64,000 bases of DNA, taken from the NCBI RefSeq assembly GCF_001043005.1, contig NZ_JYKZ01000006.1, positions 1 through 64,000 of the forward strand, given 5' to 3'. Positions within the stretch are counted from its first letter, which is position 1; every line of letters starts with the position of its first letter. A model generated the notes under the pieces. It saw only the letters and a program-made list of their open reading frames with translations. It made no database searches and had not been told where the DNA came from. The DNA comes from Pseudomonas psychrophila (GTDB lineage: Bacteria > Pseudomonadota > Gammaproteobacteria > Pseudomonadales > Pseudomonadaceae). The translations under genes and the position numbers were made by a program. Positions 16,039 through 24,034 of the stretch are shown here, piece by piece.

Positions 16039-16959
16039 ATGAACATGCGATTTCTTCTGACATTCGTCTGGGTGGCGCGCCTTGGCAGCTTTCGACTCAC
16101 CGCCGAAAAGCTCTCAAGCACCCAGGCGGCTATATCGAGTCGCATTTCAGTCCTCGAAACCGAGCTTGGCGTGCAGCTTTTCCAGCGCGATTCCCGTGGG
16201 GTCAATCTGACCCGTGAAGGTCATCAAGTGCTGGGCTACGCCGAGGAAATGCTGGCCACCCAGCAACGCCTGCTCCAGTCGCTGGGGCAGGCAGACAGCT
16301 TCGCCGGGCGCTTGCGCATCGGGGTGATGGACACCGTCATCCACAGTTGGCTGGGCGATTTGATCAGCGCATTGAGCCGCGATTACCCTCAGGTCGAGGT
16401 GGAACTGACGGCCGACACGGCACTTAACCTCAATGAACAGCTGCTCAAGGGGCAGTTGGACCTGATCTTTCAGACGGACCTGCTGCGCGCTGATGGTGTG
16501 CGCAATGTGCAGTTGGCCAGTTATCCCCTGAGCTGGATCGTTGCCAAGGATGCTGCCCTGGATCGCAACTACGAGAGCCTGGCTGATTTGTGTCAGGAGC
16601 GGTTGCTGACCTTCTCTCGCCTGTCACGGCCACATCAGGACATGCTCAATTTTCTGCATCAGCACGACATTGCGGCCCCGCGCATCAGTTGCATCAACTC
16701 GGTGGCGGCCATTATCAAGTTGGTGGCAGACGGGTTCGGCATCGGTGCATTGCCACCGGTACTGGTGAGTCGCGAACTGCAAAGCGGAGCGATGATCGCC
16801 TTGCCGATCGAAACTGCACCGGGCTTTGCGGTGTACGCAAGCTGGCGCGCAGGGGCGGGGCTGGAACTGAACGAAGCGGTGGTAAGCCTCAGCCAGGCGG
16901 TTGTTGCCCAATACCAGCGCAGCGTTGTACCTGAACACTTTGTGCTACCCGGCATCTGA
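16039..16959 (+). CDS. LysR family transcriptional regulator
   Basis: A 306-residue LTTR. The N-terminal winged HTH includes FLLTFVWVARLGSFRLTAEKL and LSSTQAAISSRISVLETELG (about residues 3-45), followed by the substrate-binding domain (SFAGRLRIGVMDTVIHSWL onward). The ATG at 16039 is preceded by a GAGG site at 16027-16030; the longer in-frame extension to 15877 lacks homology. It is divergent from DUF969-DUF979-pcp and is the natural candidate for its activator. The effector is unknown. Confidence 0.88.
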   Translation: MNMRFLLTFVWVARLGSFRLTAEKLSSTQAAISSRISVLETELGVQLFQRDSRGVNLTREGHQVLGYAEEMLATQQRLLQSLGQADSFAGRLRIGVMDTVIHSWLGDLISALSRDYPQVEVELTADTALNLNEQLLKGQLDLIFQTDLLRADGVRNVQLASYPLSWIVAKDAALDRNYESLADLCQERLLTFSRLSRPHQDMLNFLHQHDIAAPRISCINSVAAIIKLVADGFGIGALPPVLVSRELQSGAMIALPIETAPGFAVYASWRAGAGLELNEAVVSLSQAVVAQYQRSVVPEHFVLPGI

Positions 16960-17124
16960 TCCGTATTTTTTTGCGTTATCTGCGACTGTTATGTATGCAG
17001 TTTGCGGCGCAAAATTCCCGTCAACCTTTCGAGACAGACGAGGACGTGAGTACTCAGCAACACTCGCGTGTGGTCGGCTGATGTTCTGCGCCTGTTTTAT
17101 TACGAACGTTTGACGGGGAATTTC

Positions 17125-17208
17125 ATGAACAAAATGGCATGGTTTTTAGGTGGCTTTTTGGTGCTGACCATCGGGATCGGCATTTTGGCGACCATTCCGC
17201 CGGGTTGA
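17125..17208 (+). CDS. Predicted 27-residue single-span membrane microprotein
   Basis: ATG at 17125 follows a gggga ribosome site (tgacggggaatttc) and opens a 27-codon frame. The product begins MNKMAWFLGGFLVLTIG and ends in ATIPPG before TGA at 17206-17208. A basic residue near the N-terminus is followed by one hydrophobic helix of about 20 residues. The good RBS and membrane-helix composition support a real small gene. No function is known; small proteins of this kind often stabilise a membrane complex. It stands alone between the LysR gene and a REP. Confidence 0.5.
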   Translation: MNKMAWFLGGFLVLTIGIGILATIPPG

Positions 17209-17263
17209 TGGGGTGTTTTTACTCGCGAGTTGAAGTTTTTCTGTAGCCGCTGGCGAGTAGTAC

Positions 17264-17369
17264 AAGGCTGCGTCCGAACGCGCAGCGGTCGTAAACCCTG
17301 AACGCGCGGCTTGACTGATAAGCCGTGGACGCTGGACTTTACGGTGGCTACGCAGTCGGACGCAGCCTT
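17264..17369. repeat. REP-type inverted repeat pair
   Basis: aaggctgcgtccga (17264-17277) is the exact reverse complement of tcggacgcagcctt (17356-17369), with flanks (gtagccgctg and gcagcggctg) also roughly complementary. It lies beyond the 3' end of mdeA and is a diverged member of the same REP family as 9547, 25150, 39245 and 52756. Confidence 0.65.
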
Positions 17370-17400
17370 GGCGCCTGGGCAGCGGCTGCGTTGTGTGAGC

Positions 17401-18600
17401 TCAAGCCATGGCTTTCATCGCCTGCTCTATGTCCGCCAACAAATCGGCAATGTCCTCCAGCCCCACGGCCAGTCGTACCAGCCCCTCTGAAATACCGTGC
17501 CTGGCCCGTTCTTCAAGGGTGTAAGTGGAGTGGGTCATGCTCGCAGGGTGCTGTGCCAGTGATTCGGCGCCACCCAGGCTGACCGCGCGGCTGAACAGTT
17601 GCAGGGCATTCATGAACCGCTGTCCTGCGGCCATTCCACCTTTGAGTTCAAAGGCAATCATGCCCCCCGGCAGTTTCATTTGCCGGGAAGCCAGGGCGTA
17701 TTGCGCGAAGGAGGGCAGGCCGGGGTAAGCCACCCATTCCACGGCTGGATGATCCTGCAACATGTGTGCGATGACTTGGGCGCTGCTGCAATGGCGATCC
17801 ATGCGCAATGCCAGGGTTTTTATGCCTCGCATCAGCAGGTGCGCATCATTGGGCGACAACACCGCGCCGGTCAGGTCCTTCAGCCCTTGCAGGCGAATCC
17901 TGTCTGCCAGAAGCTGGCTGGTCACCACCATGCCTGCGGTGATATCGCTGTGCCCGCTCAGGTACTTGGTGGCCGAATGCACCACCACATCGGCGCCCAG
18001 TTCCAGGGGGCGTTGCAAGTAGGGGGTGCAGTACGTGTTGTCGATCACCACGATGATGTCGCCGTGCGTGTGGGCAATCTGTGATACAGCGGTGATGTCC
18101 ACCAATTGCATGTTCGGGTTGGCCGGTGTTTCAAAGTAAATCATGCGCGTTGCCGGGCTGATGGCAGCTTCGAGATCCGCGGGGTTGGACATGTCCACGT
18201 GCTTGACCACGACCCCGAACTCCCCGATGCCGTGATGCAGTAGCGCAAAGGTGCAGCCATACAGCGTGCGGTTGACGATGATTTCATCGCCGGGCCTGAG
18301 CAAGGTCCAGAACGTTGCAGCAATCGCCCCCATGCCGGAGCTGAATGCCACGCCCGCTTCGCCGTTCTCCAGCGCCGCCATGCGCGACTCCAGCAGGGCC
18401 AGGGTCGGGTTGGAAATACGGGTATAAAAATGGCCGCTCTCTTCTCCGGCAAAACAGGCTGCGCCGTATTCGACCGATGCAAACGCAAAGGTCGACGTCA
18501 GATAAATGGGCGGGATCAGCGCACCGTGATTTTCCAGTGCGTTGTATCCGTGATGTATTGCGCGGGTAGAAAAGCCGAAGTTGTTATTTTTATCGTTCAT
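17401..18600 (-). CDS. mdeA: Methionine gamma-lyase
   Basis: A 399-residue PLP enzyme of the Cys/Met metabolism family. It cleaves L-methionine to methanethiol, 2-oxobutyrate and ammonia. Residue pattern and numbering match the P. putida enzyme: Tyr59 and Arg61 (HFYTRIS) that contact the phosphate from the neighbouring subunit, Tyr114 and the specificity residue Cys116 (RTLYGCTFALLHHGIGEFG), Asp187 and PLP Lys212 (HSATKYLSGH). Cys116 separates true methionine gamma-lyases from cystathionine lyases. An Lrp-type regulator is divergent, as with mdeR in P. putida, but the mdeB (2-oxobutyrate dehydrogenase) partner is missing downstream, where only a REP is found. Methanethiol production would be relevant to spoilage odour. 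Confidence 0.94.
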   Translation of the reverse strand: MNDKNNNFGFSTRAIHHGYNALENHGALIPPIYLTSTFAFASVEYGAACFAGEESGHFYTRISNPTLALLESRMAALENGEAGVAFSSGMGAIAATFWTLLRPGDEIIVNRTLYGCTFALLHHGIGEFGVVVKHVDMSNPADLEAAISPATRMIYFETPANPNMQLVDITAVSQIAHTHGDIIVVIDNTYCTPYLQRPLELGADVVVHSATKYLSGHSDITAGMVVTSQLLADRIRLQGLKDLTGAVLSPNDAHLLMRGIKTLALRMDRHCSSAQVIAHMLQDHPAVEWVAYPGLPSFAQYALASRQMKLPGGMIAFELKGGMAAGQRFMNALQLFSRAVSLGGAESLAQHPASMTHSTYTLEERARHGISEGLVRLAVGLEDIADLLADIEQAMKAMA

Positions 18601-18640
18601 GCTGAACTCTCCGATATTTCCTACAATGCTATGCTTTAAA

Positions 18641-18661
18641 CAGACGGTAAAAATTCCAAAT
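18641..18661. promoter_or_regulatory. Copy 1 of a 21-bp motif, mdeA-mdeR spacer
   Basis: The sequence with core cggtaaaaattccaaat occurs here between mdeA and mdeR. It recurs with only two substitutions at 19310-19330, upstream of the GH19 gene. The AT-rich core flanked by gg/cc resembles the loosely symmetric sites bound by Lrp-type regulators. MdeR is the likely binder (inference). Confidence 0.5.
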
Positions 18662-18724
18662 TTGCCTGTAAATACCCAGTGTATTAGAACAAAACCAAGT
18701 CGCAGCGATATTTAGAGGCACAGT

Positions 18725-19195
18725 ATGCCAACTGCTCTGGATCGAATTGATAAAGCCCTACTTGCTGCACTGCAAGTTAATGCCCGCCTCACCGTCGCCG
18801 AGTTGGCCGAGAGCGTTTCGCTGACCACCTCACCGTGTTGGCGAAGGGTAAAAATTCTGGAAGAAAGCGGGATTATTACGGGCTATCAGGCCGTTCTTTC
18901 GCCCAAGGAACTGGGTTATGGCGTTACAGCTTTTGTCAGCGTGATGATGGAATCCCACTCTCAAGAGGTGGCCCGGTGTTTTGAGCAGCGCTTGCTGGAA
19001 ATCCCTGAAATCATTGCCTGTCATAACGTCTCTGGGCGTTATGACTTTTTGTTGGAAGTCGTGGCCAAAGATCTGGAGTCTTTTGGTGAATTTGCCCGCG
19101 AGGTCCTGCAAGCCTTGCCTGCGGTGAAGGAGATTTATTCGAGCTTTTCGTATAAGTCGGTCAAGCCGCGGCGAGTGGTTCCGGTCATCGGTTGA
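18725..19195 (+). CDS. mdeR: Lrp/AsnC family regulator, MdeR-type
   Basis: A 156-residue Lrp-family protein. The N-terminal HTH (LDRIDKALLAALQVNARLTV, then SLTTSPCWRRVKILEESGII) covers residues about 4-50. The C-terminal RAM ligand domain follows (VMMESHSQEVARCFEQRL, then GRYDFLLEVVAKDLESF). Position divergent from methionine gamma-lyase matches mdeR of P. putida, which activates mdeA in response to methionine. A 21-bp motif occurs on both sides of this gene (18641 and 19310). The ATG at 18725 has GAGGCA close upstream. Confidence 0.88.
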   Translation: MPTALDRIDKALLAALQVNARLTVAELAESVSLTTSPCWRRVKILEESGIITGYQAVLSPKELGYGVTAFVSVMMESHSQEVARCFEQRLLEIPEIIACHNVSGRYDFLLEVVAKDLESFGEFAREVLQALPAVKEIYSSFSYKSVKPRRVVPVIG

Positions 19196-19309
19196 GGACG
19201 GTTAACCGTTGGCTCACGGTGAAGTATGCGAACTTCGCACTCACCCTGTTATGGGGTTGTAAGTGTGTTCTGTTAAAGGTGTAGTTCTGGTCTTTCGATA
19301 GTTATTTAG

Positions 19310-19330
19310 CAGGCGGTAAAAATTCTAAAT
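19310..19330. promoter_or_regulatory. Copy 2 of the 21-bp motif, upstream of the GH19 gene
   Basis: The core cggtaaaaattctaaat is shared with 18641-18661 (19 of 21 positions). It ends 38 bases before the ATG of the GH19 gene. A small perfect dyad, tgcgaacttcgca, lies upstream at 19227-19239 just after the mdeR stop. Confidence 0.5.
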
Positions 19331-19368
19331 GGTTCACTTTTAATTTCATTTATTAAGAGTAAGTAACC

Positions 19369-20052
19369 ATGTTGACCCGTGAAATCATGTTGCAGCTTTT
19401 TCCAAAAAGCGTTGCGTTTGTCGATGTGTATCTGCCGTTCATGCAGGCGATGACCCCTCAACGACTGATCAATACGCCCAAGCGTATGGCGGCATTTTTG
19501 GCTCAGGTAGGGCACGAAAGTGCTGGTTTCAGTGCCCTTGTCGAAAACCTCAATTACAGCGCTGACGGCCTGGCTGCGACCTGGGGCTCACGGTTTGCGC
19601 AGAAAGATTCGGCCGGCCAGTACCTCACAGAGATGGACGGTGGCCGTGCACGGCGCCTGCCCAATAGTGACGCACAGCGGCTGCATCGCAGGCCAGAAGC
19701 AATCGCCAACCGGGTTTACAGTGATCGCCTGGGCAATGGTTCCGAGGCGTCGGGAGATGGTTGGCGGTATCGTGGCCGAGGGCTGATCCAGATAACCGGC
19801 AAGAGCAATTATCAACACTGCAGCCTTGGGCTGTTCGGCGATGAGCGATTACTGGCGAACCCGCACCCGTTGCAGGAGTGGCGCTGGGCAGTTGAGTCCG
19901 CAGGCTGGTACTGGAACTCGCGCAACGTCAATGTTCTTGCCGACGGGGATAACTTTGAGCTTGTCACAAAGGCAATCAATGGCGGGCACAATGGCCAGTT
20001 GCACCGTGTTGCGTTGTACCGCCAGGCATTGAATTTATTGCAGTCGTCCTGA
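19369..20052 (+). CDS. Glycoside hydrolase family 19 protein (endolysin/chitinase-like)
   Basis: A 227-residue GH19 catalytic domain without signal peptide or binding module. The catalytic acid pair is Glu50 (VGHESAGF) and Glu59 (LVENLNYSA). The GH19 core SGDGWRYRGRGLIQITGKSN follows at about 127-146, and AINGGHNG near the end completes the substrate cleft. In pseudomonads this compact form is typical of phage or tailocin endolysins that cut peptidoglycan. No holin, spanin or tail gene is adjacent here, so it is either a domesticated remnant or a stand-alone lysin. Its upstream region shares a motif with the mdeA/mdeR spacer. Confidence 0.88.
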   Translation: MLTREIMLQLFPKSVAFVDVYLPFMQAMTPQRLINTPKRMAAFLAQVGHESAGFSALVENLNYSADGLAATWGSRFAQKDSAGQYLTEMDGGRARRLPNSDAQRLHRRPEAIANRVYSDRLGNGSEASGDGWRYRGRGLIQITGKSNYQHCSLGLFGDERLLANPHPLQEWRWAVESAGWYWNSRNVNVLADGDNFELVTKAINGGHNGQLHRVALYRQALNLLQSS

Positions 20053-20138
20053 TCGGTGTTTTTTCCGTCAGCAACACCGCGTTATCGGGCCATAATGCCC
20101 GCGCACTTTGCTCACAGCCATGGAGTCATAGATCAGTG

Positions 20139-20672
20139 ATGTTTGAAATACAGCCGATGAACCCCGACATTTATCGTCAGCAAACCCGCCGCAGCACGCT
20201 GTATATCGTGCTGACGTTTGTGGTGCTGTCGTTGCTGCTGTCCGGGCTGGCGGTCATGTTGCTGGGCGTTCCAGGTGGCGATAACTTTCGCTTGAACCTG
20301 GCCGGGGTGATTGCCGCCTTGATCACGACCATACTGCTGGTGCGCTACCTGTTCTGGTCACAACCCTGGATGAGGCCTGCGGCCTACGGCTGGCAGCTCA
20401 AGCGTAGTCTGATGAAGGTGACCAATGTCATGCACCACGTAACGGCGGGGGTGATGGCGGGGGATGTTGCGGCGATGAAGCTGCTGCGCTTTTATCATTT
20501 GGGGGTGAGCCAGATGTACCAACTGGACGCCAACTCCAGTGCGTTGAGCCAAATGGTTCTCGAGATAGATTTACACAAGGCGCGCCTAGAAGCGCTGGGT
20601 ATCGACACCGAACAAACCCGGCTTGATCCGGCCTGGATTGAAACCGTTAAAAAGTGGGCACCCTTGAAGTGA
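20139..20672 (+). CDS. DUF3087 family membrane protein
   Basis: A 177-residue protein with two N-terminal transmembrane helices (LYIVLTFVVLSLLLSGLAVM and NLAGVIAALITTILLVRYLF) and a cytoplasmic helical tail of about 100 residues. It fits DUF3087, a gammaproteobacterial family of unknown role. An alternative GTG start lies one codon earlier (20136), and GGAG at 20122-20125 could serve either. It is convergent with ppnN and is not obviously part of an operon. Confidence 0.82.
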   Translation: MFEIQPMNPDIYRQQTRRSTLYIVLTFVVLSLLLSGLAVMLLGVPGGDNFRLNLAGVIAALITTILLVRYLFWSQPWMRPAAYGWQLKRSLMKVTNVMHHVTAGVMAGDVAAMKLLRFYHLGVSQMYQLDANSSALSQMVLEIDLHKARLEALGIDTEQTRLDPAWIETVKKWAPLK

Positions 20673-20747
20673 TCCCTCACCGGGCAGGCCAGGCGATGTG
20701 CGTGATGACGTTACGCGTTTCGCCTGGCAAGCCCTTCAGGATGAGTG

Positions 20748-22121
20748 TTAGCTGACGACTCGATAGCACGGCTCATAGGCCGCGCCGCCTGGCAGTTTCA
20801 TGCGGTGTTGCTCAACAAATGCCTGCAGCAGTTTGTCCAGTGGCTTCATGATGGCCGCGTCGCCGTGGATCTCGTAAGGCCCGAACTGTTCGATCAGGTG
20901 AATACCTTTCTCTTTGACGTTACCCGATACAATCCCGGAAAAAGCCTGACGCAAATTAATTGCCAGTTCGTGCGCCGGCATATCTTTACGCAGTTGCAGG
21001 CTGGCCATGTTGGCGTGGGTCGGGTCGAACGGACGTTGAAAACCTTCATCGATTTTCAATAGCCAGTTGAAGTGGAATGCGTCATTGCGCTCGCGACGGA
21101 ACTGTTTAACCGCCTTGAGTCCCGCAGTCATTTGCCGGGCTACTTCGGGCGGGTTATCGATGATGATCTGGTAGTGCTGTTGCGCTTCTTCACCCAAGGT
21201 AGCCCCTACAAATTCATGCAGTTGCTGCAGGTAGGGTGCGGCTTCTTTGGGGCCTGTCAAAATCACCGGGAACGGCACATCGCTGTTTTCCGGGTGCATC
21301 AGGATGCCGAGCAGGTACAGAAACTCTTCGGCGGTCCCGGCTCCGCCCGGAAAAATGATCACGCCGTGGCCGACCCGGACAAACGCTTCGAGGCGCTTTT
21401 CGATGTCCGGCAGGATCACCAGTTCATTGACGATAGGGTTCGGCGCTTCGGCAGCGATGATGCCCGGTTCGGTAAGCCCCAAATAACGCCCGCCTGTCAG
21501 ACGTTGTTTTGCGTGGGAAATAGTGGCGCCCTTCATCGGGCCTTTCATCACACCAGGACCACAGCCGGTGCAGATGTCGAGGCTACGCAGCCCCAGTTCG
21601 TGACCCACCTTTTTGGTGTACTTGTACTCTTCGGTGTTGATCGAGTGACCACCCCAGCACACCACAATTTTTGGCTCGACGCCCGGACGCAGGGTGCGGG
21701 CGTTGCGCAACAGGTGAAACACGTAATCGGTGATGCCGGCAGAGCTGCTCAGGTCGATACGCGGGCTGTCGAGGCCGCTCTGGGTATAGACGATATCGCG
21801 CAGGGCGCTGAACAGCATTTCACGTGTACTGGCGATCATTTCGCCATCGACAAATGCATCGGCGGGAGCGTTGAGCAGCTCAAGACGAACGCCGCGGTCT
21901 TGCTGGTGAATGCGAACCTCAAAGTCCAGGTAGGCCTCAAGGATGGTTTTTGCGTTATCGACGTGAGCGCCAGTGTTCAGAATAGCCAGTACGCACTGGC
22001 GAAACAGCGTGTAGCTGGTGCCTGAGCCAACTTCGCTCAGCTGTTGTACTTCGCGTTGGGAGAGTGTTTCCAGACTGCCTTTAGGGCTTACTGAGGCGTT
22101 GATGACTTGTCTTTGGACCAT
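20748..22121 (-). CDS. ppnN: Pyrimidine/purine nucleotide 5'-monophosphate nucleosidase
   Basis: A 457-residue homologue of E. coli PpnN (YgdH), which hydrolyses nucleoside monophosphates to base and ribose-5-phosphate and is tuned by (p)ppGpp. The central LOG-like fold carries the catalytic/phosphate motif FPGGAGTAEEFLYLLGIL (about residues 252-269). It is flanked by the characteristic N-terminal domain (LSQREVQQLSEVGSGTSYTL) and the C-terminal domain ending in GGAAYEPCYRVVS. Full length for the family. It stands alone, convergent with the DUF3087 gene, and salvages nucleobases during stringent conditions. Confidence 0.93.
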   Translation of the reverse strand: MVQRQVINASVSPKGSLETLSQREVQQLSEVGSGTSYTLFRQCVLAILNTGAHVDNAKTILEAYLDFEVRIHQQDRGVRLELLNAPADAFVDGEMIASTREMLFSALRDIVYTQSGLDSPRIDLSSSAGITDYVFHLLRNARTLRPGVEPKIVVCWGGHSINTEEYKYTKKVGHELGLRSLDICTGCGPGVMKGPMKGATISHAKQRLTGGRYLGLTEPGIIAAEAPNPIVNELVILPDIEKRLEAFVRVGHGVIIFPGGAGTAEEFLYLLGILMHPENSDVPFPVILTGPKEAAPYLQQLHEFVGATLGEEAQQHYQIIIDNPPEVARQMTAGLKAVKQFRRERNDAFHFNWLLKIDEGFQRPFDPTHANMASLQLRKDMPAHELAINLRQAFSGIVSGNVKEKGIHLIEQFGPYEIHGDAAIMKPLDKLLQAFVEQHRMKLPGGAAYEPCYRVVS

Positions 22122-22369
22122 TGCGGGCTTCCTTGAGCGGGGTCGAAAAGTTGCTTGGCGCAGCCATTGAGTTCATGTCAGCAGTACAGTTTTGCCGAGC
22201 GAGGCGTCCCAACTCTTACGTCTTAGATTCATCTGCTGTAAGCATAGTAGCCTTTGGTCATGCTTTATAAGGCCCTGTTGCTCACTCTGGCTACAGTAGC
22301 AGCAGTGAGCAGGCCAACGATAAGGTAACCTTTCAAGTCACTGAAACAGAAAAGGAAAAGGGCGGGCTG

Positions 22370-22690
22370 ATGATTATTACCACCACACATGGCATTGACG
22401 GCCGAAAAATTACTGAATACGTGGGAGTTGTCAGCGCCGAGTCGGTTCACGGGATCAACGTGGTTCGAGATTTTTTTACCGGCGTGCGCGACTTTTTTGG
22501 CGGGCGTTCTCAGACGCTGGAACGGGCCCTGAAGGAAGCGCGGGCAGAAGTCACGGATGAAATCCGTGACAGGGCAAGAGCCATGGGTGCAGATGCCATT
22601 GTGGGACTGGATTTTGAAATCAGCATGCCGTCAGGTCGAGGTGGAATGCTGGTGGTGTTTGCCACGGGCACCGCAGTGCGCCTGAACTGA
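22370..22690 (+). CDS. UPF0145 (YbjQ) family protein
   Basis: A 106-residue cytosolic protein that starts MIITTTHGIDGRKITEYVG and contains the family stretch ARAMGADAIVGLDFEI at about 65-80. YbjQ proteins form rings and have no established function; some bind metals. An AAGGAAAAGGG site precedes the ATG. It is a single gene between ppnN (divergent) and the DUF1269 gene (convergent). Confidence 0.87.
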   Translation: MIITTTHGIDGRKITEYVGVVSAESVHGINVVRDFFTGVRDFFGGRSQTLERALKEARAEVTDEIRDRARAMGADAIVGLDFEISMPSGRGGMLVVFATGTAVRLN

Positions 22691-22740
22691 GGATCAAGGA
22701 TTCGACCGCGCCAACGCGGTCGAATGGGGGCGCTACAGGC

Positions 22741-23286
22741 TTAAATCGTTTTGCTCAAAGAGGCGCCAGAAGTGGTTTGGGATAGCGCGTCCTGTAGCTT
22801 CTGCTCTTGTTCTGGAGACAGGGAAGTACGCAAAACCTTGCCCTTGAAGTCTGAGTCTTCCAGTTCTTTCAGGACTTTTTCAGGCTGGAACTTGCGCAGC
22901 AGCACGAACAGGGCCGAGGAATCGTTGGGAATGGTCTCGCTCAACGACTTGATAAAGTCGTCATCAATCCCGTAATCGCTCAGCGAGCCCGACAGGGCGC
23001 CAGTGCCAGCGCCCAGTGCGCCACCGATGGCAAAGCCTGCCAGCGGGTTAAGAAACAGCAGCCCTACCAATGCGCCCCAAAGGCCGCCGGTGACCAGGCC
23101 TGATGTCGCCCCAATGGCTGTCAGGTTTACGCTTTGCTTGATATGGATTTTGCCTTCGGCATTGCGCACAACAATGACCGCATCTTCCAGCTCAACCAGA
23201 TGCTCTTTGCTCAGCGAAACCATCTTGGTGAGGGCGCGATCGGCTTTTTCGGTGTCTGAAAATCCCACTACGATTAAATCGGACAT
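22741..23286 (-). CDS. DUF1269 domain-containing protein with glycine-zipper region
   Basis: A 181-residue protein beginning MSDLIVVGFSDTEKADRAL. A central Gly/Ala-rich hydrophobic pair (GLWGALVGLLFLNPLAGFAI) is followed by GGALGAGTGALSG, a glycine-zipper membrane segment. The C-terminal domain follows (NDSSALFVLLRKFQPEKVL). This is the DUF1269 layout; members often respond to stress, but the activity is unknown. I chose the ATG at 23286 because AAGGA lies 9 bases upstream, whereas the ATG at 23295 is too close to that site. A cagcccg/cgggctg hairpin at 23314-23331 lies in the probable leader. Confidence 0.83.
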   Translation of the reverse strand: MSDLIVVGFSDTEKADRALTKMVSLSKEHLVELEDAVIVVRNAEGKIHIKQSVNLTAIGATSGLVTGGLWGALVGLLFLNPLAGFAIGGALGAGTGALSGSLSDYGIDDDFIKSLSETIPNDSSALFVLLRKFQPEKVLKELEDSDFKGKVLRTSLSPEQEQKLQDALSQTTSGASLSKTI

Positions 23287-23587
23287 GTCTTTCATTCCTT
23301 GACGGTACAGGTCCAGCCCGGTAACGGGCTGAATTGAGGAGGAGTTTCTCAAGACGTCACAACGCAAACGCCCTGGCGCGCAGTGGTTCAGATGCTTTGA
23401 GCCTTCTGCGAGGATTGAGCGTGGTCGCTAACCTTGAAACGGTCAAGTCGACAGGACATATCTCTTGGCAAAGAGACGGGTCTGCAGGAAGAGGGGTGAC
23501 GCTTTGGCAGGCACGCGTTTTGATTGATTTGAGAAGGGCTGGCTGAGCAGCCCTGACACTCAAGCCTAGGGCTGATACCTCACAGGC
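23287..23587. other. Intergenic region between DUF1269 and rsmE, with two hairpins
   Basis: About 300 bases without a gene. Hairpin cagcccg-gtaa-cgggctg (23314-23331) lies in the probable DUF1269 leader. A second, cagccct/agggctg (23548-23574), lies just past the rsmE stop and may end its transcript. Confidence 0.6.
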
Positions 23588-23782
23588 TTACGGCTGATCG
23601 TTTTTTTCAGGTGCATTCAATCCGGCCTGGATACGTTGATAAATTTCTTCACGGTGAACGGCCACATCTTTCGGCGCGTTGATGCCGATTCTGACCTGTT
23701 GTCCGCTGACACCTAAAATAGTGATCGTAATATCGTCACCGATGTTTATGCTTTCACCAACTTTACGGGTGAGTATCAGCAT
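23588..23782 (-). CDS. rsmE: CsrA/RsmA family translational regulator RsmE
   Basis: A 64-residue RNA-binding protein starting [20 protein letters not shown]. Conserved CsrA features include the first strand MLILTR and the C-terminal RNA-contact segment [12 protein letters not shown]. The sequence [17 protein letters not shown] and the tail NAPEKNDQP match RsmE, one of the two or three RsmA paralogues in fluorescent pseudomonads, better than RsmA. RsmE represses translation by binding GGA motifs in mRNA leaders and is titrated by RsmX/Y/Z RNAs under GacS/GacA control. AAGGAG lies 7 bases before the ATG at 23782; the longer in-frame extension is leader sequence. Confidence 0.93.
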   Translation of the reverse strand: MLILTRKVGESINIGDDITITILGVSGQQVRIGINAPKDVAVHREEIYQRIQAGLNAPEKNDQP

Positions 23783-24034
23783 TTTTTTCTCCTTGATGGC
23801 TTTGTAAGGCACGTCTCTGAGACGGTGCGGCTTCGGTCATGACTACAGAATACTGCTAAGTGCGTATAAATGCGCCGCTCATTACAGACGACATGGCCAG
23901 AGGTTTGATTCCCCATATCGGGAAAATTCTTGCGCATGAACCATAAATTGGGGCGTTTTGGATTTGTTCAAGGAGAGCAAAGGCCGCTGTCCCAGTGATA
24001 AAATCTACCCATTCAAACAGACAGGGGAAACGCA

